From positions 1 to 6,707 of the forward strand of contig DDPN01000046.1 of the NCBI GenBank assembly GCA_002342205.1: 6,707 nt of DNA, given 5' to 3'. This document shows positions 1 to 6,249 of the stretch, one piece after another. This DNA is from Chitinophagaceae bacterium UBA2467 (GTDB lineage Bacteria; Bacteroidota; Bacteroidia; Chitinophagales; Chitinophagaceae). Position numbers and translations under genes: made by a program. The notes beneath the pieces are model-generated. The model did no database searches and was not told the origin of the DNA. It worked only from the letters and a program-made list of their open reading frames with translations. The first letter of the stretch is position 1, and each line of letters starts with the position of its first letter.

Positions 1-324
1 AAGCCTTCAACAGTATTAGTTTTTAGTGTGGCATTAGGGATTGCCATTGATGTAACGATACGATTTTTGGTAAACTATAAACAAGAATTACCGAATCAAA
101 ATCAAGATATCAAAGCCACTGTAATTCAAACGATTTATAGTACCGGCATCAGTATTATTTACACATCACTGGTTTTAATTGCAGGTTTTATCATTTTCTG
201 TTTTAGTGATTTTGGTGGAACGATGGCATTGGGATGGCTCACGTCTCTCACTTTAATTACTGCAACACTTACAAATTTGATTTTACTTCCTGCCATTTTA
301 CTTTCAATTGGAAAAAAGAAGTAA
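1..324 (+). CDS. RND/MMPL-type membrane exporter, C-terminal fragment (5' end outside window)
   Basis: Only the last 107 codons are present; the reading frame is open from base 1, so the gene begins left of the window. The fragment has three hydrophobic segments, at about residues 3-24, 47-68 and 74-103, ending in a basic GKKK tail. The first holds ALGIAIDVTIRFLVNY, the counterpart of the conserved GIA(V/I)D-T-H/R-F segment in the second transmembrane half of RND-superfamily exporters (COG1033/MMPL type). The TG-S-YTSLVLIAGF and FSDFGGTMALGWLTSLTL stretches also match the last helices of that family. Such proteins use the proton gradient to move lipids or other hydrophobic molecules across the inner membrane. 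The substrate cannot be told from this part. Family assignment is from remembered motifs; the GTG at base 28 is internal and not a start. obg follows 39 bp downstream on the same strand. Confidence 0.85.
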   Translation, partial: KPSTVLVFSVALGIAIDVTIRFLVNYKQELPNQNQDIKATVIQTIYSTGISIIYTSLVLIAGFIIFCFSDFGGTMALGWLTSLTLITATLTNLILLPAILLSIGKKK

Positions 325-336
325 AAGGGATACAAC

Positions 337-344
337 TATCTTTG
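337..344 (+). promoter_or_regulatory. Candidate -7 promoter element for obg
   Basis: TATCTTTG is an exact match to the Bacteroidota -7 consensus TAnnTTTG and lies in the 39-bp gap before obg. It ends 19 nt before the TTG start, which would give a leader of roughly a dozen nt. The nearest upstream TTG (308-310) is 26 nt away, longer than the usual spacing for a -33 element, so the upstream half is weak. The match is seen; promoter activity is inferred. Confidence 0.45.
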
Positions 345-363
345 TCACTTACAAATCTCCCAC

Positions 364-1371
364 TTGGAAAAAAGCAACTTTGTTGACCAGATCAGAATAT
401 TTTGCCGCAGCGGACACGGTGGTGCTGGCAATAAGCACTTCATGCGCAATAAATTCACTGCACTGGGTGGACCTGATGGCGGAGACGGGGGACGTGGCGC
501 ACACATTATTTTAAAAGGTAATCGTAATCTTTGGACACTACTACACCTTCGCTATTACAAAAATGTACTGGCCGAAGATGGAGAAAAAGGGGGTGCAAAT
601 AATTGTCATGGCAGAGATGGAAAAGATATTATCATCGAAGTGCCGCTTGGTACTATAGCACGTGATGAAGAAACAGGAAAAAAAGAAGTAGAGATCTTAG
701 AAGATGGACAGGAAATTATCTGGATGCCCGGTGGTAAAGGTGGATTAGGTAATTCTCATTTTGCAACGCCCACTAACCAAGCACCTGAACATGCACAACC
801 CGGACTACCCGGTATTGAAGGATGGAAAATTTTAGAATTAAAAGTACTAGCTGATGTGGGTCTGGTGGGCTTTCCCAATGCGGGCAAGTCCACTTTGTTG
901 TCTGTAATCACGGCGGCCAAGCCAAAGATTGCAGATTACGCCTTTACCACTATTACCCCTAATCTTGGAATGGTCGAGTACAGAGATGGAAGAAGTTTTT
1001 GCATGGCTGATTTGCCAGGAATCATCGAGGGTGCTGCAGAGGGAAAAGGACTGGGTCATCGGTTCTTGCGACATATTGAACGCAATGCGGCCTTATTATT
1101 TTTGATTCCTGCAGACAGTAAAGATCACCGAAAAGAATACGAAATTCTGATTAGCGAATTGGAACAATACAATCCCGAGTTGTTACATAAACAATTTGTT
1201 ATTGCGATCAGCAAAAGCGATATGCTAGACGAAGAATTGAAAGCGGCTATTGCTAAAGAGTTACCAGAAAATATTCCTCATCTATTTATCTCTTCTGTAA
1301 CGAATCAAGGACTAGTAGCACTAAAAGATAAATTGTGGTCTATTTTAAATGAGCCCATTCAGACTGCATGA
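364..1371 (+). CDS. obg: Obg family GTPase (ribosome assembly)
   Basis: This 335-residue protein is a full-length Obg/CgtA GTPase, which binds the 50S ribosomal subunit late in assembly and links ribosome status to growth. The glycine-rich Obg fold covers about residues 1-158 (CRSGHGGAG, GGPDGGDGGRG, MPGGKGGLGN). The GTPase domain follows with G1 GFPNAGKST (169-177), G2 FTT (194-196), G3 DLPG (216-219), G4 SKSD (283-286) and G5 around SSV (310-312). It ends straight after the G domain, with no C-terminal OCT domain, as in Bacteroidota homologues. The start is TTG: no ATG occurs in frame between the upstream stop and this codon, and the MEKSNFVD beginning matches the N-terminus I remember for Bacteroidota Obg. 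There is no Shine-Dalgarno sequence, as is normal in this phylum. A -7-like element lies just upstream. The stop overlaps the next gene by 4 nt. G4 has Ser where Asn or Thr is usual. Confidence 0.96.
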   Translation: MEKSNFVDQIRIFCRSGHGGAGNKHFMRNKFTALGGPDGGDGGRGAHIILKGNRNLWTLLHLRYYKNVLAEDGEKGGANNCHGRDGKDIIIEVPLGTIARDEETGKKEVEILEDGQEIIWMPGGKGGLGNSHFATPTNQAPEHAQPGLPGIEGWKILELKVLADVGLVGFPNAGKSTLLSVITAAKPKIADYAFTTITPNLGMVEYRDGRSFCMADLPGIIEGAAEGKGLGHRFLRHIERNAALLFLIPADSKDHRKEYEILISELEQYNPELLHKQFVIAISKSDMLDEELKAAIAKELPENIPHLFISSVTNQGLVALKDKLWSILNEPIQTA

Positions 1372-1556
1372 GACAGCATTGCTTTTTTTGTCAACACGAG
1401 ATAGAACCTGTTCATGTGCATGGACATTATCAATGCCCGGTTTGCGGTACAAATATTATGCCTTGCTGTGATGGAGACAACTGCGATACCAATCTGCTAC
1501 TGAAAAAAGAATCAATAACTCCGACCAACCGTATCACAGGCAGCTTTGAGGAGTGA
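1368..1556 (+). CDS. Small zinc-ribbon protein, translationally coupled to obg
   Basis: This gene encodes a 62-residue protein of unknown function. The first 39 residues hold seven Cys (5, 8, 23, 26, 33, 34, 39) and five His (4, 10, 16, 18, 20). The pairs C5-FF-C8 and C23-PV-C26 form a typical zinc-ribbon pattern, with an H-V-H-G-H run between them and a further CC-DGDNC cluster after. The C-terminal 23 residues are polar and lack metal ligands. No signal peptide or membrane segment is present, so it should be cytoplasmic. The ATG overlaps the obg stop (ATGA), which points to co-transcription and coupled translation. The last 45 bp lie antisense to the 3' end of the chitinase gene. A role tied to Obg, ribosomes or nucleic acid is only a guess from position. 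Regular metal-ligand spacing and the exact overlap argue that the gene is real. Confidence 0.8.
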   Translation: MRQHCFFCQHEIEPVHVHGHYQCPVCGTNIMPCCDGDNCDTNLLLKKESITPTNRITGSFEE

Positions 1557-2855
1557 TTGTCCATCGGTAGCATCCTGCCACTTTTCCCAGAACATTACAC
1601 CTGCAGCTATATCCTTTGACAATTTAGCCTTTCGCTTTACGGTATACTGCCCATTGTAATAAATAGTATAGTTCGTAAAAGTTCCTGCACTAACTATCGC
1701 CGAATCCAATTGAGCGTTTCCGCCTTGCGATAAAATATTTCGATAAGACAAAACAGTATTAGACTGCGTAATACCAGAAGGTCTACCATAAGCAGGAATT
1801 CCCAGTACAGCTTTCGCAGCAGGCATTCCCCTTGTATTAATCCAATAATTCAAACATAAACTAGCCAGCGCATAATCACTATGATGACGATAAGGGGTCG
1901 TTGTGCTAAAATCATCATAAGCCATTATATTGAAAAAGTCTACAATTGGGAATAACTCATTTCGAATCGCATCACGAATTCCACCTGCATACTTACCTGC
2001 CGTAATAGCACAAGAAAGATAGTAACGACCATCACGATGCAACGAATCAGCTAATTCCTGCATCAACGAAGTAAATGTAACATCAGTTCCATCTGAAGTA
2101 GTAGGGAATTCCCAATCCATATCAACACCATCTAATTGATTGGTGCGAACCACGTTCATAATATCACGAATAAAGTTGGTACGCCCCTGCGGACTAGCAG
2201 CCATATTTTTGAAATTCGTTTTCCCGTCTCCACTTCCATCATTTATCCCTAAAAGAATTTTCGCATTATTCGATCTTGCCTTTGTTGCCACTGCAGCCAA
2301 AGGAGCAGTAGCCGAACCCGGCGCAACCAATGAACCCGTTGAATTAACTTGATAGAACGCATACACCACCACATTGGTCATTCTGAATTTAATATCAGGA
2401 ACATCAGCCAAGCTTCGATAAGAAGGGAAATATCCAACTACGTGATATCCCAATGAAACGGGCATACTAATAACTATGTACGTAAATGAACGAGCGCCCG
2501 ATGCACATCCCGACGCAGGACCTGTAGTATTACGAGGCACCACATACCAATAGTACGTGACATTGGGCGTTGCCGGAATGCTAACCGTGTGTGTTGTGCC
2601 AGATACTGCATTCCCCACTAGAGTAGTGGGTGAAGGAGTAGTACCCAAATAAACATCATAGCTACTAGCTGTACTTACTGCGTTCCAGGAAAGTGTAACT
2701 GATGTAGTTGTTACAAAACCACCATTTGCAGGAGCCAGTAAACTGGTGCACCCAGGTACAACTGGTGTAGAAGGCGTAGGGGTAGTATCTTTTTTACGAC
2801 AAGTAGCAAAAAATAGCACAATGCCCAGTAAAAACAAAAACAGGTAAGGTCTCAT
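1512..2855 (-). CDS. GH18 chitinase-like lipoprotein with fibronectin-III-like domain
   Basis: This 447-residue protein (from the ATG at 2855) is a predicted lipoprotein glycoside hydrolase that would cleave chitin or related GlcNAc polymers in the cell envelope. Residues 1-18 are a hydrophobic signal peptide ending FFAT before Cys19, a loose lipobox; a Thr/Pro-rich linker follows. Residues about 36-126 form a fibronectin-III-like domain (SWNAVSTASSYDVYLG, YYWYVVPRN), with Cys36 and Cys117 placed so that they could pair. The GH18 barrel fills about 136-447. It carries the DxxDxDxE motif DGVDMDWE (242-249) with proton donor Glu249, the MxYD-type segment NIMAYDD (309-315) and a late GVMFWEKWQD strand with Trp423. 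The strand-3 SxGG motif is not standard (LLGINDGSG). A TTG two codons upstream at 2861 could also be the start, but ATG is preferred. It is transcribed away from the peptidase operon. Substrate is inferred; another GH18 activity is possible. Confidence 0.9.
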   Translation of the reverse strand: MRPYLFLFLLGIVLFFATCRKKDTTPTPSTPVVPGCTSLLAPANGGFVTTTSVTLSWNAVSTASSYDVYLGTTPSPTTLVGNAVSGTTHTVSIPATPNVTYYWYVVPRNTTGPASGCASGARSFTYIVISMPVSLGYHVVGYFPSYRSLADVPDIKFRMTNVVVYAFYQVNSTGSLVAPGSATAPLAAVATKARSNNAKILLGINDGSGDGKTNFKNMAASPQGRTNFIRDIMNVVRTNQLDGVDMDWEFPTTSDGTDVTFTSLMQELADSLHRDGRYYLSCAITAGKYAGGIRDAIRNELFPIVDFFNIMAYDDFSTTTPYRHHSDYALASLCLNYWINTRGMPAAKAVLGIPAYGRPSGITQSNTVLSYRNILSQGGNAQLDSAIVSAGTFTNYTIYYNGQYTVKRKAKLSKDIAAGVMFWEKWQDATDGQSLLKAACDTVGRSY

Positions 2856-2872
2856 AAGCAAGATTGGTATTC

Positions 2873-2879
2873 CAAATTA
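2873..2879 (-). promoter_or_regulatory. Candidate -7 promoter element for the chitinase gene
   Basis: On the minus strand this reads TAATTTG, the TAnnTTTG consensus with one spacer base missing. It ends 17 nt before the ATG at 2855, close to the 19-nt spacing of the candidate elements before obg and the peptidase gene. No clear -33 TTG lies at the usual distance. This is a weak candidate supported mainly by position. Confidence 0.28.
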
Positions 2880-2917
2880 GGGAATAAAATTGAAGAGCTG
2901 AAGCAGTCCGTTTTTCG

Positions 2918-2925
2918 TAGGTTTG
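2918..2925 (+). promoter_or_regulatory. Candidate -7 promoter element for the peptidase-epimerase operon
   Basis: TAGGTTTG is an exact match to TAnnTTTG and ends 19 nt before the peptidase ATG, the same distance as the element before obg. A TTG at 2890-2892 lies 25 nt upstream, slightly beyond the usual 17-23 nt. A second near-match, TAAATTTTG (2931-2939), is too close to the ATG unless the transcript is leaderless. The sequence match is direct; function is inferred. Confidence 0.45.
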
Positions 2926-2944
2926 TTACCTAAATTTTGATGCC

Positions 2945-5110
2945 ATGAGAAAGTTATTATTATCCCTTCTTTTCATTTGCTTATTTGTAGGTCGAACACT
3001 AGCCGATGAAGGAATGTGGTTACCCCTTTTACTCGGAAAACAAGTGTATGATGAAATGGTGAAAAAAGGTTTGAAGCTCACCAAAGAACAATTGTATCAA
3101 ATCAATAAGCCCTCTTTAAAAGATGCAATCATCATTTTTGGGGGTGGTTGTACAGGAGAAATTGTCAGCTCAAAAGGATTGATATTTACAAACCACCACT
3201 GCGGCTATGATGCAATTGCGACAGCGAGCAGTGTAGAGAAAAACTATCTGCGTGATGGATTTTATGCAAAAACCCTGTCAGAAGAGATCAATACTAATCT
3301 TTCAGTTCAGTTTTTAGTACGCATCGATGACGTTACAAAAGAAGTAATGGATTCATTAAAAGGACTCACCGGTAGTGAGCGTGTACAAAAGCAAGCAGCC
3401 GTATTAGCAGCCATCAATAAAAGATTGAGTAATGCTGACGAAAGCATTGAAACAAGAGTGAGTTCTCTTTTTAAGGGAAATCAATTTTTAGCGTTTGTAT
3501 ATCAACGTTATTCTGATATCAGATTAGTAGGAACACCTCCTGAGAGTGTTGGTAAGTTTGGCGGCGATACAGATAATTGGGAATGGCCCCGTCACACTGG
3601 CGATTTCTCAGTTTTTCGTGTGTATACAGATGCAAATGGTAAGCCTGCAAAATACAATGCGGCTAATGTCCCACTCAAACCTAAATGGTATTTGCCTGTT
3701 TCTTTAAAGCCCTTGAAAGATGGCGATTTTGCAATGATCTGGGGTTATCCAGGAAGCACTAATCGCTACGAAAGCTCCTATGGAATTCGTTTGGCAACTG
3801 ATATCAGCAATCCAACTTTAGTAAGCCTTCGTGATGTTCGTCTTAAATATATGTTTGAAGAAATGAAGAAAGATCCTGCTGTTAAACTACAACTGGCCTC
3901 TTCTTATGCAAGCATCGCGAATTACTGGAAGTTTTTTGATGGCGAAACCAAGCAATTGCTCAAATATGATGTGTACGGACAAAAGAAAAAAGTTGAAGAA
4001 GGATTCACACAATGGGCAAAGGGTAAACCAGAGTACGAAAATTTATTTGCCGACTGGGGAAAAGCCTATGATGCTTGGAGACCCTATGCAAAACATCAAA
4101 TGTATATGCGTGAAGGTGTGCTAGGATCTCCGCTTATTGCATTTGCAGGATCATTATTACAATTAGAAGCGATATTGACAAAGCCTGGTACCTCAGCTGC
4201 AGATGTCAGAAAAACAGTAGATGCAGTCAATCAAGCACGTAAAGCATTCTTAGAGAGCGAGAATAAGATTTCAGATGAAAAAATATTGGCTGCAACAACA
4301 AGAATGTTTTATCAGGAAATAGATAAGCAACAACACCCTACTACTTTCTTCCCAACATTAAAAAATCAATACGGTAGTTTGGATAATGAAGAAACCTATC
4401 GTCGCTACGCAGCTGATGTATTTTCAAAAACAATTGTATTTGATAATGCACGCTGGGAGGCCTTTCTTGCAAAACCAGATGGGTTTACACTACAAACAGA
4501 TCCTGCATTTGTACATGCCAGTACCTTCATCAACAACTATAATTCTAAATATGGTCTGTTTTCACAACAATTTGCATCCCGCAATGCAGAATATGGAAGA
4601 CTCTATTTGAAAGGAGTGATGGAAATGGATACAGTGAAAGCAAAAAAAATGTATCCTGATGCTACTTTCACCATGCGAGTGAGTTATGGAAATGTAAAAA
4701 GTTATCAGCCTCGTGATGCCGTAAAGTATGATTATGTAACGACCTCTCGCGGTCTGTTAGAAAAATACAAAGCAGGCGATTACGAATTTGATCTTCCTGC
4801 CAAACAAGTTGAGATGATTCGAAATAAAGACTTTGGTCAGTATATGGATCCCACTCGCAAAGACCTGGTTATAGGATTTATCACAACCAATGATATTACC
4901 GGTGGAAACTCAGGTTCTCCTGTCTTGAATAATAAAGGCGAATTAATCGGATTAGCTTTTGATGGAAACTATGAAGCACTTAGTCATAAACTAGCTTTTG
5001 ACAAAGATCTTAACCGTACCATCTGTGTTGATATCCGTTATGTACTCTGGTGCATAGATAAATTAGGTGGTGCCCCTCATCTGATCAATGAATTGACATT
5101 GGCCAAATGA
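2945..5110 (+). CDS. Secreted S46 family dipeptidyl-peptidase, DPP7-like
   Basis: This 721-residue protein belongs to the S46 serine peptidases, which remove dipeptides from the N-terminus of peptides in the periplasm or at the cell surface. Residues 1-20 form a signal peptide; cleavage after Ala20 leaves DEGMWLP, the usual mature start of this family. The catalytic triad can be read directly: His85 in TNHHCGY (82-88), Asp220 in RHTGDFS (216-222) and Ser656 in TGGNSGSP (652-659). Length and spacing match the Porphyromonas gingivalis DPP7 and DPP11 enzymes, and the helical domain between Asp and Ser is intact. Eighteen residues after the Ser is Gly674 (FDGN). In the family, Gly at this place goes with hydrophobic P1 preference (DPP7), while Arg gives Asp/Glu preference (DPP11). 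The ATG is preceded by no Shine-Dalgarno sequence. The stop overlaps the epimerase start (ATGA), so the two form an operon. Family certain, specificity inferred. Confidence 0.96.
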   Translation: MRKLLLSLLFICLFVGRTLADEGMWLPLLLGKQVYDEMVKKGLKLTKEQLYQINKPSLKDAIIIFGGGCTGEIVSSKGLIFTNHHCGYDAIATASSVEKNYLRDGFYAKTLSEEINTNLSVQFLVRIDDVTKEVMDSLKGLTGSERVQKQAAVLAAINKRLSNADESIETRVSSLFKGNQFLAFVYQRYSDIRLVGTPPESVGKFGGDTDNWEWPRHTGDFSVFRVYTDANGKPAKYNAANVPLKPKWYLPVSLKPLKDGDFAMIWGYPGSTNRYESSYGIRLATDISNPTLVSLRDVRLKYMFEEMKKDPAVKLQLASSYASIANYWKFFDGETKQLLKYDVYGQKKKVEEGFTQWAKGKPEYENLFADWGKAYDAWRPYAKHQMYMREGVLGSPLIAFAGSLLQLEAILTKPGTSAADVRKTVDAVNQARKAFLESENKISDEKILAATTRMFYQEIDKQQHPTTFFPTLKNQYGSLDNEETYRRYAADVFSKTIVFDNARWEAFLAKPDGFTLQTDPAFVHASTFINNYNSKYGLFSQQFASRNAEYGRLYLKGVMEMDTVKAKKMYPDATFTMRVSYGNVKSYQPRDAVKYDYVTTSRGLLEKYKAGDYEFDLPAKQVEMIRNKDFGQYMDPTRKDLVIGFITTNDITGGNSGSPVLNNKGELIGLAFDGNYEALSHKLAFDKDLNRTICVDIRYVLWCIDKLGGAPHLINELTLAK

Positions 5111-6213
5111 AAATAACACGGATTAGTCTTTATAAGCTAGCCATTCCATTAAAGGAACCCTTCATCACCTCGCTGGGTGTTGATACGAATGCTTTAAATG
5201 TATTGGTCAAAATTGAAACCGATGCAGGAATAACTGGCTTTGGAGAATGCAGTCCGTACATGCCTATCAACGGTGAAAGTCAAGATACCTGTTATGCAGT
5301 AGGGCAATATTTTGCTCGAGTTTTAATAGGCAAAAACCCATTAGAGATAAATGATGCTATTCAATTAATGGATAGTATCATTTATCTTAACAATAGCATT
5401 AAAAGTGCATTTGATATTGCTTTACATGATATTGCAGCACAAGAGGCCGGTGTACCTCTATGGAAATTTTTAGGAGGAGAGGCTAACAAAGAAATTGTTA
5501 CTGATTACACGGTTAGTATTGGTGAACCCTCAAAAATGGCAGCTGATGCAAAATGGATTCTTGCACAAGGATTTCCGGCAATCAAAGTAAAGCTGGGACA
5601 GCAAGGTTCAAAAGATATTGAGCGGATTCGTGCCATTCGTACTGCAGTAGGTCCTGCAATTCCTATTCGAATTGATGCAAACCAAGGCTGGAGTGTTGAA
5701 GAAGCCATTACTACGCTCAAGGCCTTGTCTTTATTTGATATTCAACACTGCGAAGAACCAATTTCCCGTCAACTTTACACCGAACTACCTCGTATTAAAA
5801 AGGAGAGCCCTATTCCTATCATGGCCGATGAAAGTTGTGGTGACCCTTATGATGCAGAAAGATTGATTGCCATTAATGCATGCGATTATTTCAACATTAA
5901 AATTGGAAAAGCAGGTGGATTACAAAAAGCAAAAAAAATTGTAGCCCTTGCGGACAGCGCCAAGATAAAAATGCAAGTTGGTGCAATGATTGAATCTCGG
6001 CTTGCCATGTCTGCATTTGCACATTTTGCTTGTTGCAGTCCCAATATTGTACATTTTGATTTTGATACTGCTCTCATGTTTAGAGAAGACCCGGTAGAGG
6101 GAGGAATTTGTTATGGGAAAAATGGTCAAATTCACTTACCCAGCCAACCCGGGTTAGGGGCAAGAATTTCTGAGCAGTGGTTAGCTAAAATGGAATCGAT
6201 TCAGTTTTCCTGA
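5107..6213 (+). CDS. Dipeptide epimerase (enolase superfamily)
   Basis: This 368-residue cytoplasmic enzyme belongs to the muconate lactonizing subgroup of the enolase superfamily and should invert the C-terminal residue of an L,L-dipeptide. The N-terminal capping domain spans about 1-125 and the barrel the rest. Visible active-site residues are the KxK pair Lys160/Lys162 (AIKVKLG), Mg ligands Asp190 (RIDANQGW), Glu216 (HCEEP) and Asp241 (MADES), and the opposite-face base Lys265 (NIKIGKAGG). The DxD motif Asp318/Asp320 (HFDFD), which holds the substrate amino group, separates dipeptide epimerases from relatives. Numbering fits Bacillus subtilis YkfB almost residue for residue. However, position 24 is Gly (TSLGVD), whereas YkfB has Arg24, which binds the Glu side chain. 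L-Ala-D/L-Glu may therefore not be the substrate. The gene overlaps the peptidase gene by 4 nt, suggesting that it acts on dipeptides that enzyme releases. Automated annotation would probably call it L-Ala-D/L-Glu epimerase or o-succinylbenzoate synthase-like. Confidence 0.92.
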   Translation: MKITRISLYKLAIPLKEPFITSLGVDTNALNVLVKIETDAGITGFGECSPYMPINGESQDTCYAVGQYFARVLIGKNPLEINDAIQLMDSIIYLNNSIKSAFDIALHDIAAQEAGVPLWKFLGGEANKEIVTDYTVSIGEPSKMAADAKWILAQGFPAIKVKLGQQGSKDIERIRAIRTAVGPAIPIRIDANQGWSVEEAITTLKALSLFDIQHCEEPISRQLYTELPRIKKESPIPIMADESCGDPYDAERLIAINACDYFNIKIGKAGGLQKAKKIVALADSAKIKMQVGAMIESRLAMSAFAHFACCSPNIVHFDFDTALMFREDPVEGGICYGKNGQIHLPSQPGLGARISEQWLAKMESIQFS

Positions 6214-6216
6214 ATC
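6198..6216. terminator. Candidate hairpin at the 3' end of the epimerase gene
   Basis: GATTCAG and CTGAATC form a perfect 7-bp inverted repeat around a 5-nt TTTTC loop and span the epimerase stop codon (6211-6213). Neither strand has a proper U-tract after the stem, so a standard intrinsic terminator is not shown. It could still slow polymerase or protect the 3' end between convergent genes. Confidence 0.3.
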
Positions 6217-6223
6217 TAGACTA

Positions 6224-6249
6224 TTGGAAAGTATTAATCGATTTTCCAA
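6224..6249. repeat. Inverted repeat at the 3' end of cysS
   Basis: TTGGAAA (6224-6230) and TTTCCAA (6243-6249) form a perfect 7-bp inverted repeat with a 12-nt loop that contains the cysS stop codon. Together with the hairpin at 6198-6216 it fills the convergent junction. A weak two-way terminator is possible; the stem is A+T-rich and the loop long, so chance is not excluded. Confidence 0.25.

Noticed and set aside
308..514. Plus-strand open frame overlapping the exporter end and obg start
   Set aside because: It is out of frame with both real genes and its product has no family features; obg conservation explains the region.
847..1074. Minus-strand open frame inside obg
   Set aside because: It lies opposite the most conserved part of the GTPase domain and its product shows no recognisable domain.
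1503..1554. Terminator for the chitinase: ACTCC/GGAGT pairing with a run of six T on the minus strand after the stop
   Set aside because: The stem is only 5 bp with a 27-nt loop, and the T-run lies several bases beyond it; this is too weak to call.
2140..2352. Plus-strand open frame antisense to the chitinase
   Set aside because: It mirrors the GH18 coding frame and has no promoter or domain support.
2856..2861. TTG at 2861 as the chitinase start
   Set aside because: An ATG two codons downstream gives a normal signal peptide, so the extension of two residues is not needed.
5505..6135. Minus-strand open frames antisense to the epimerase
   Set aside because: They are shadows of a strongly conserved enzyme frame.
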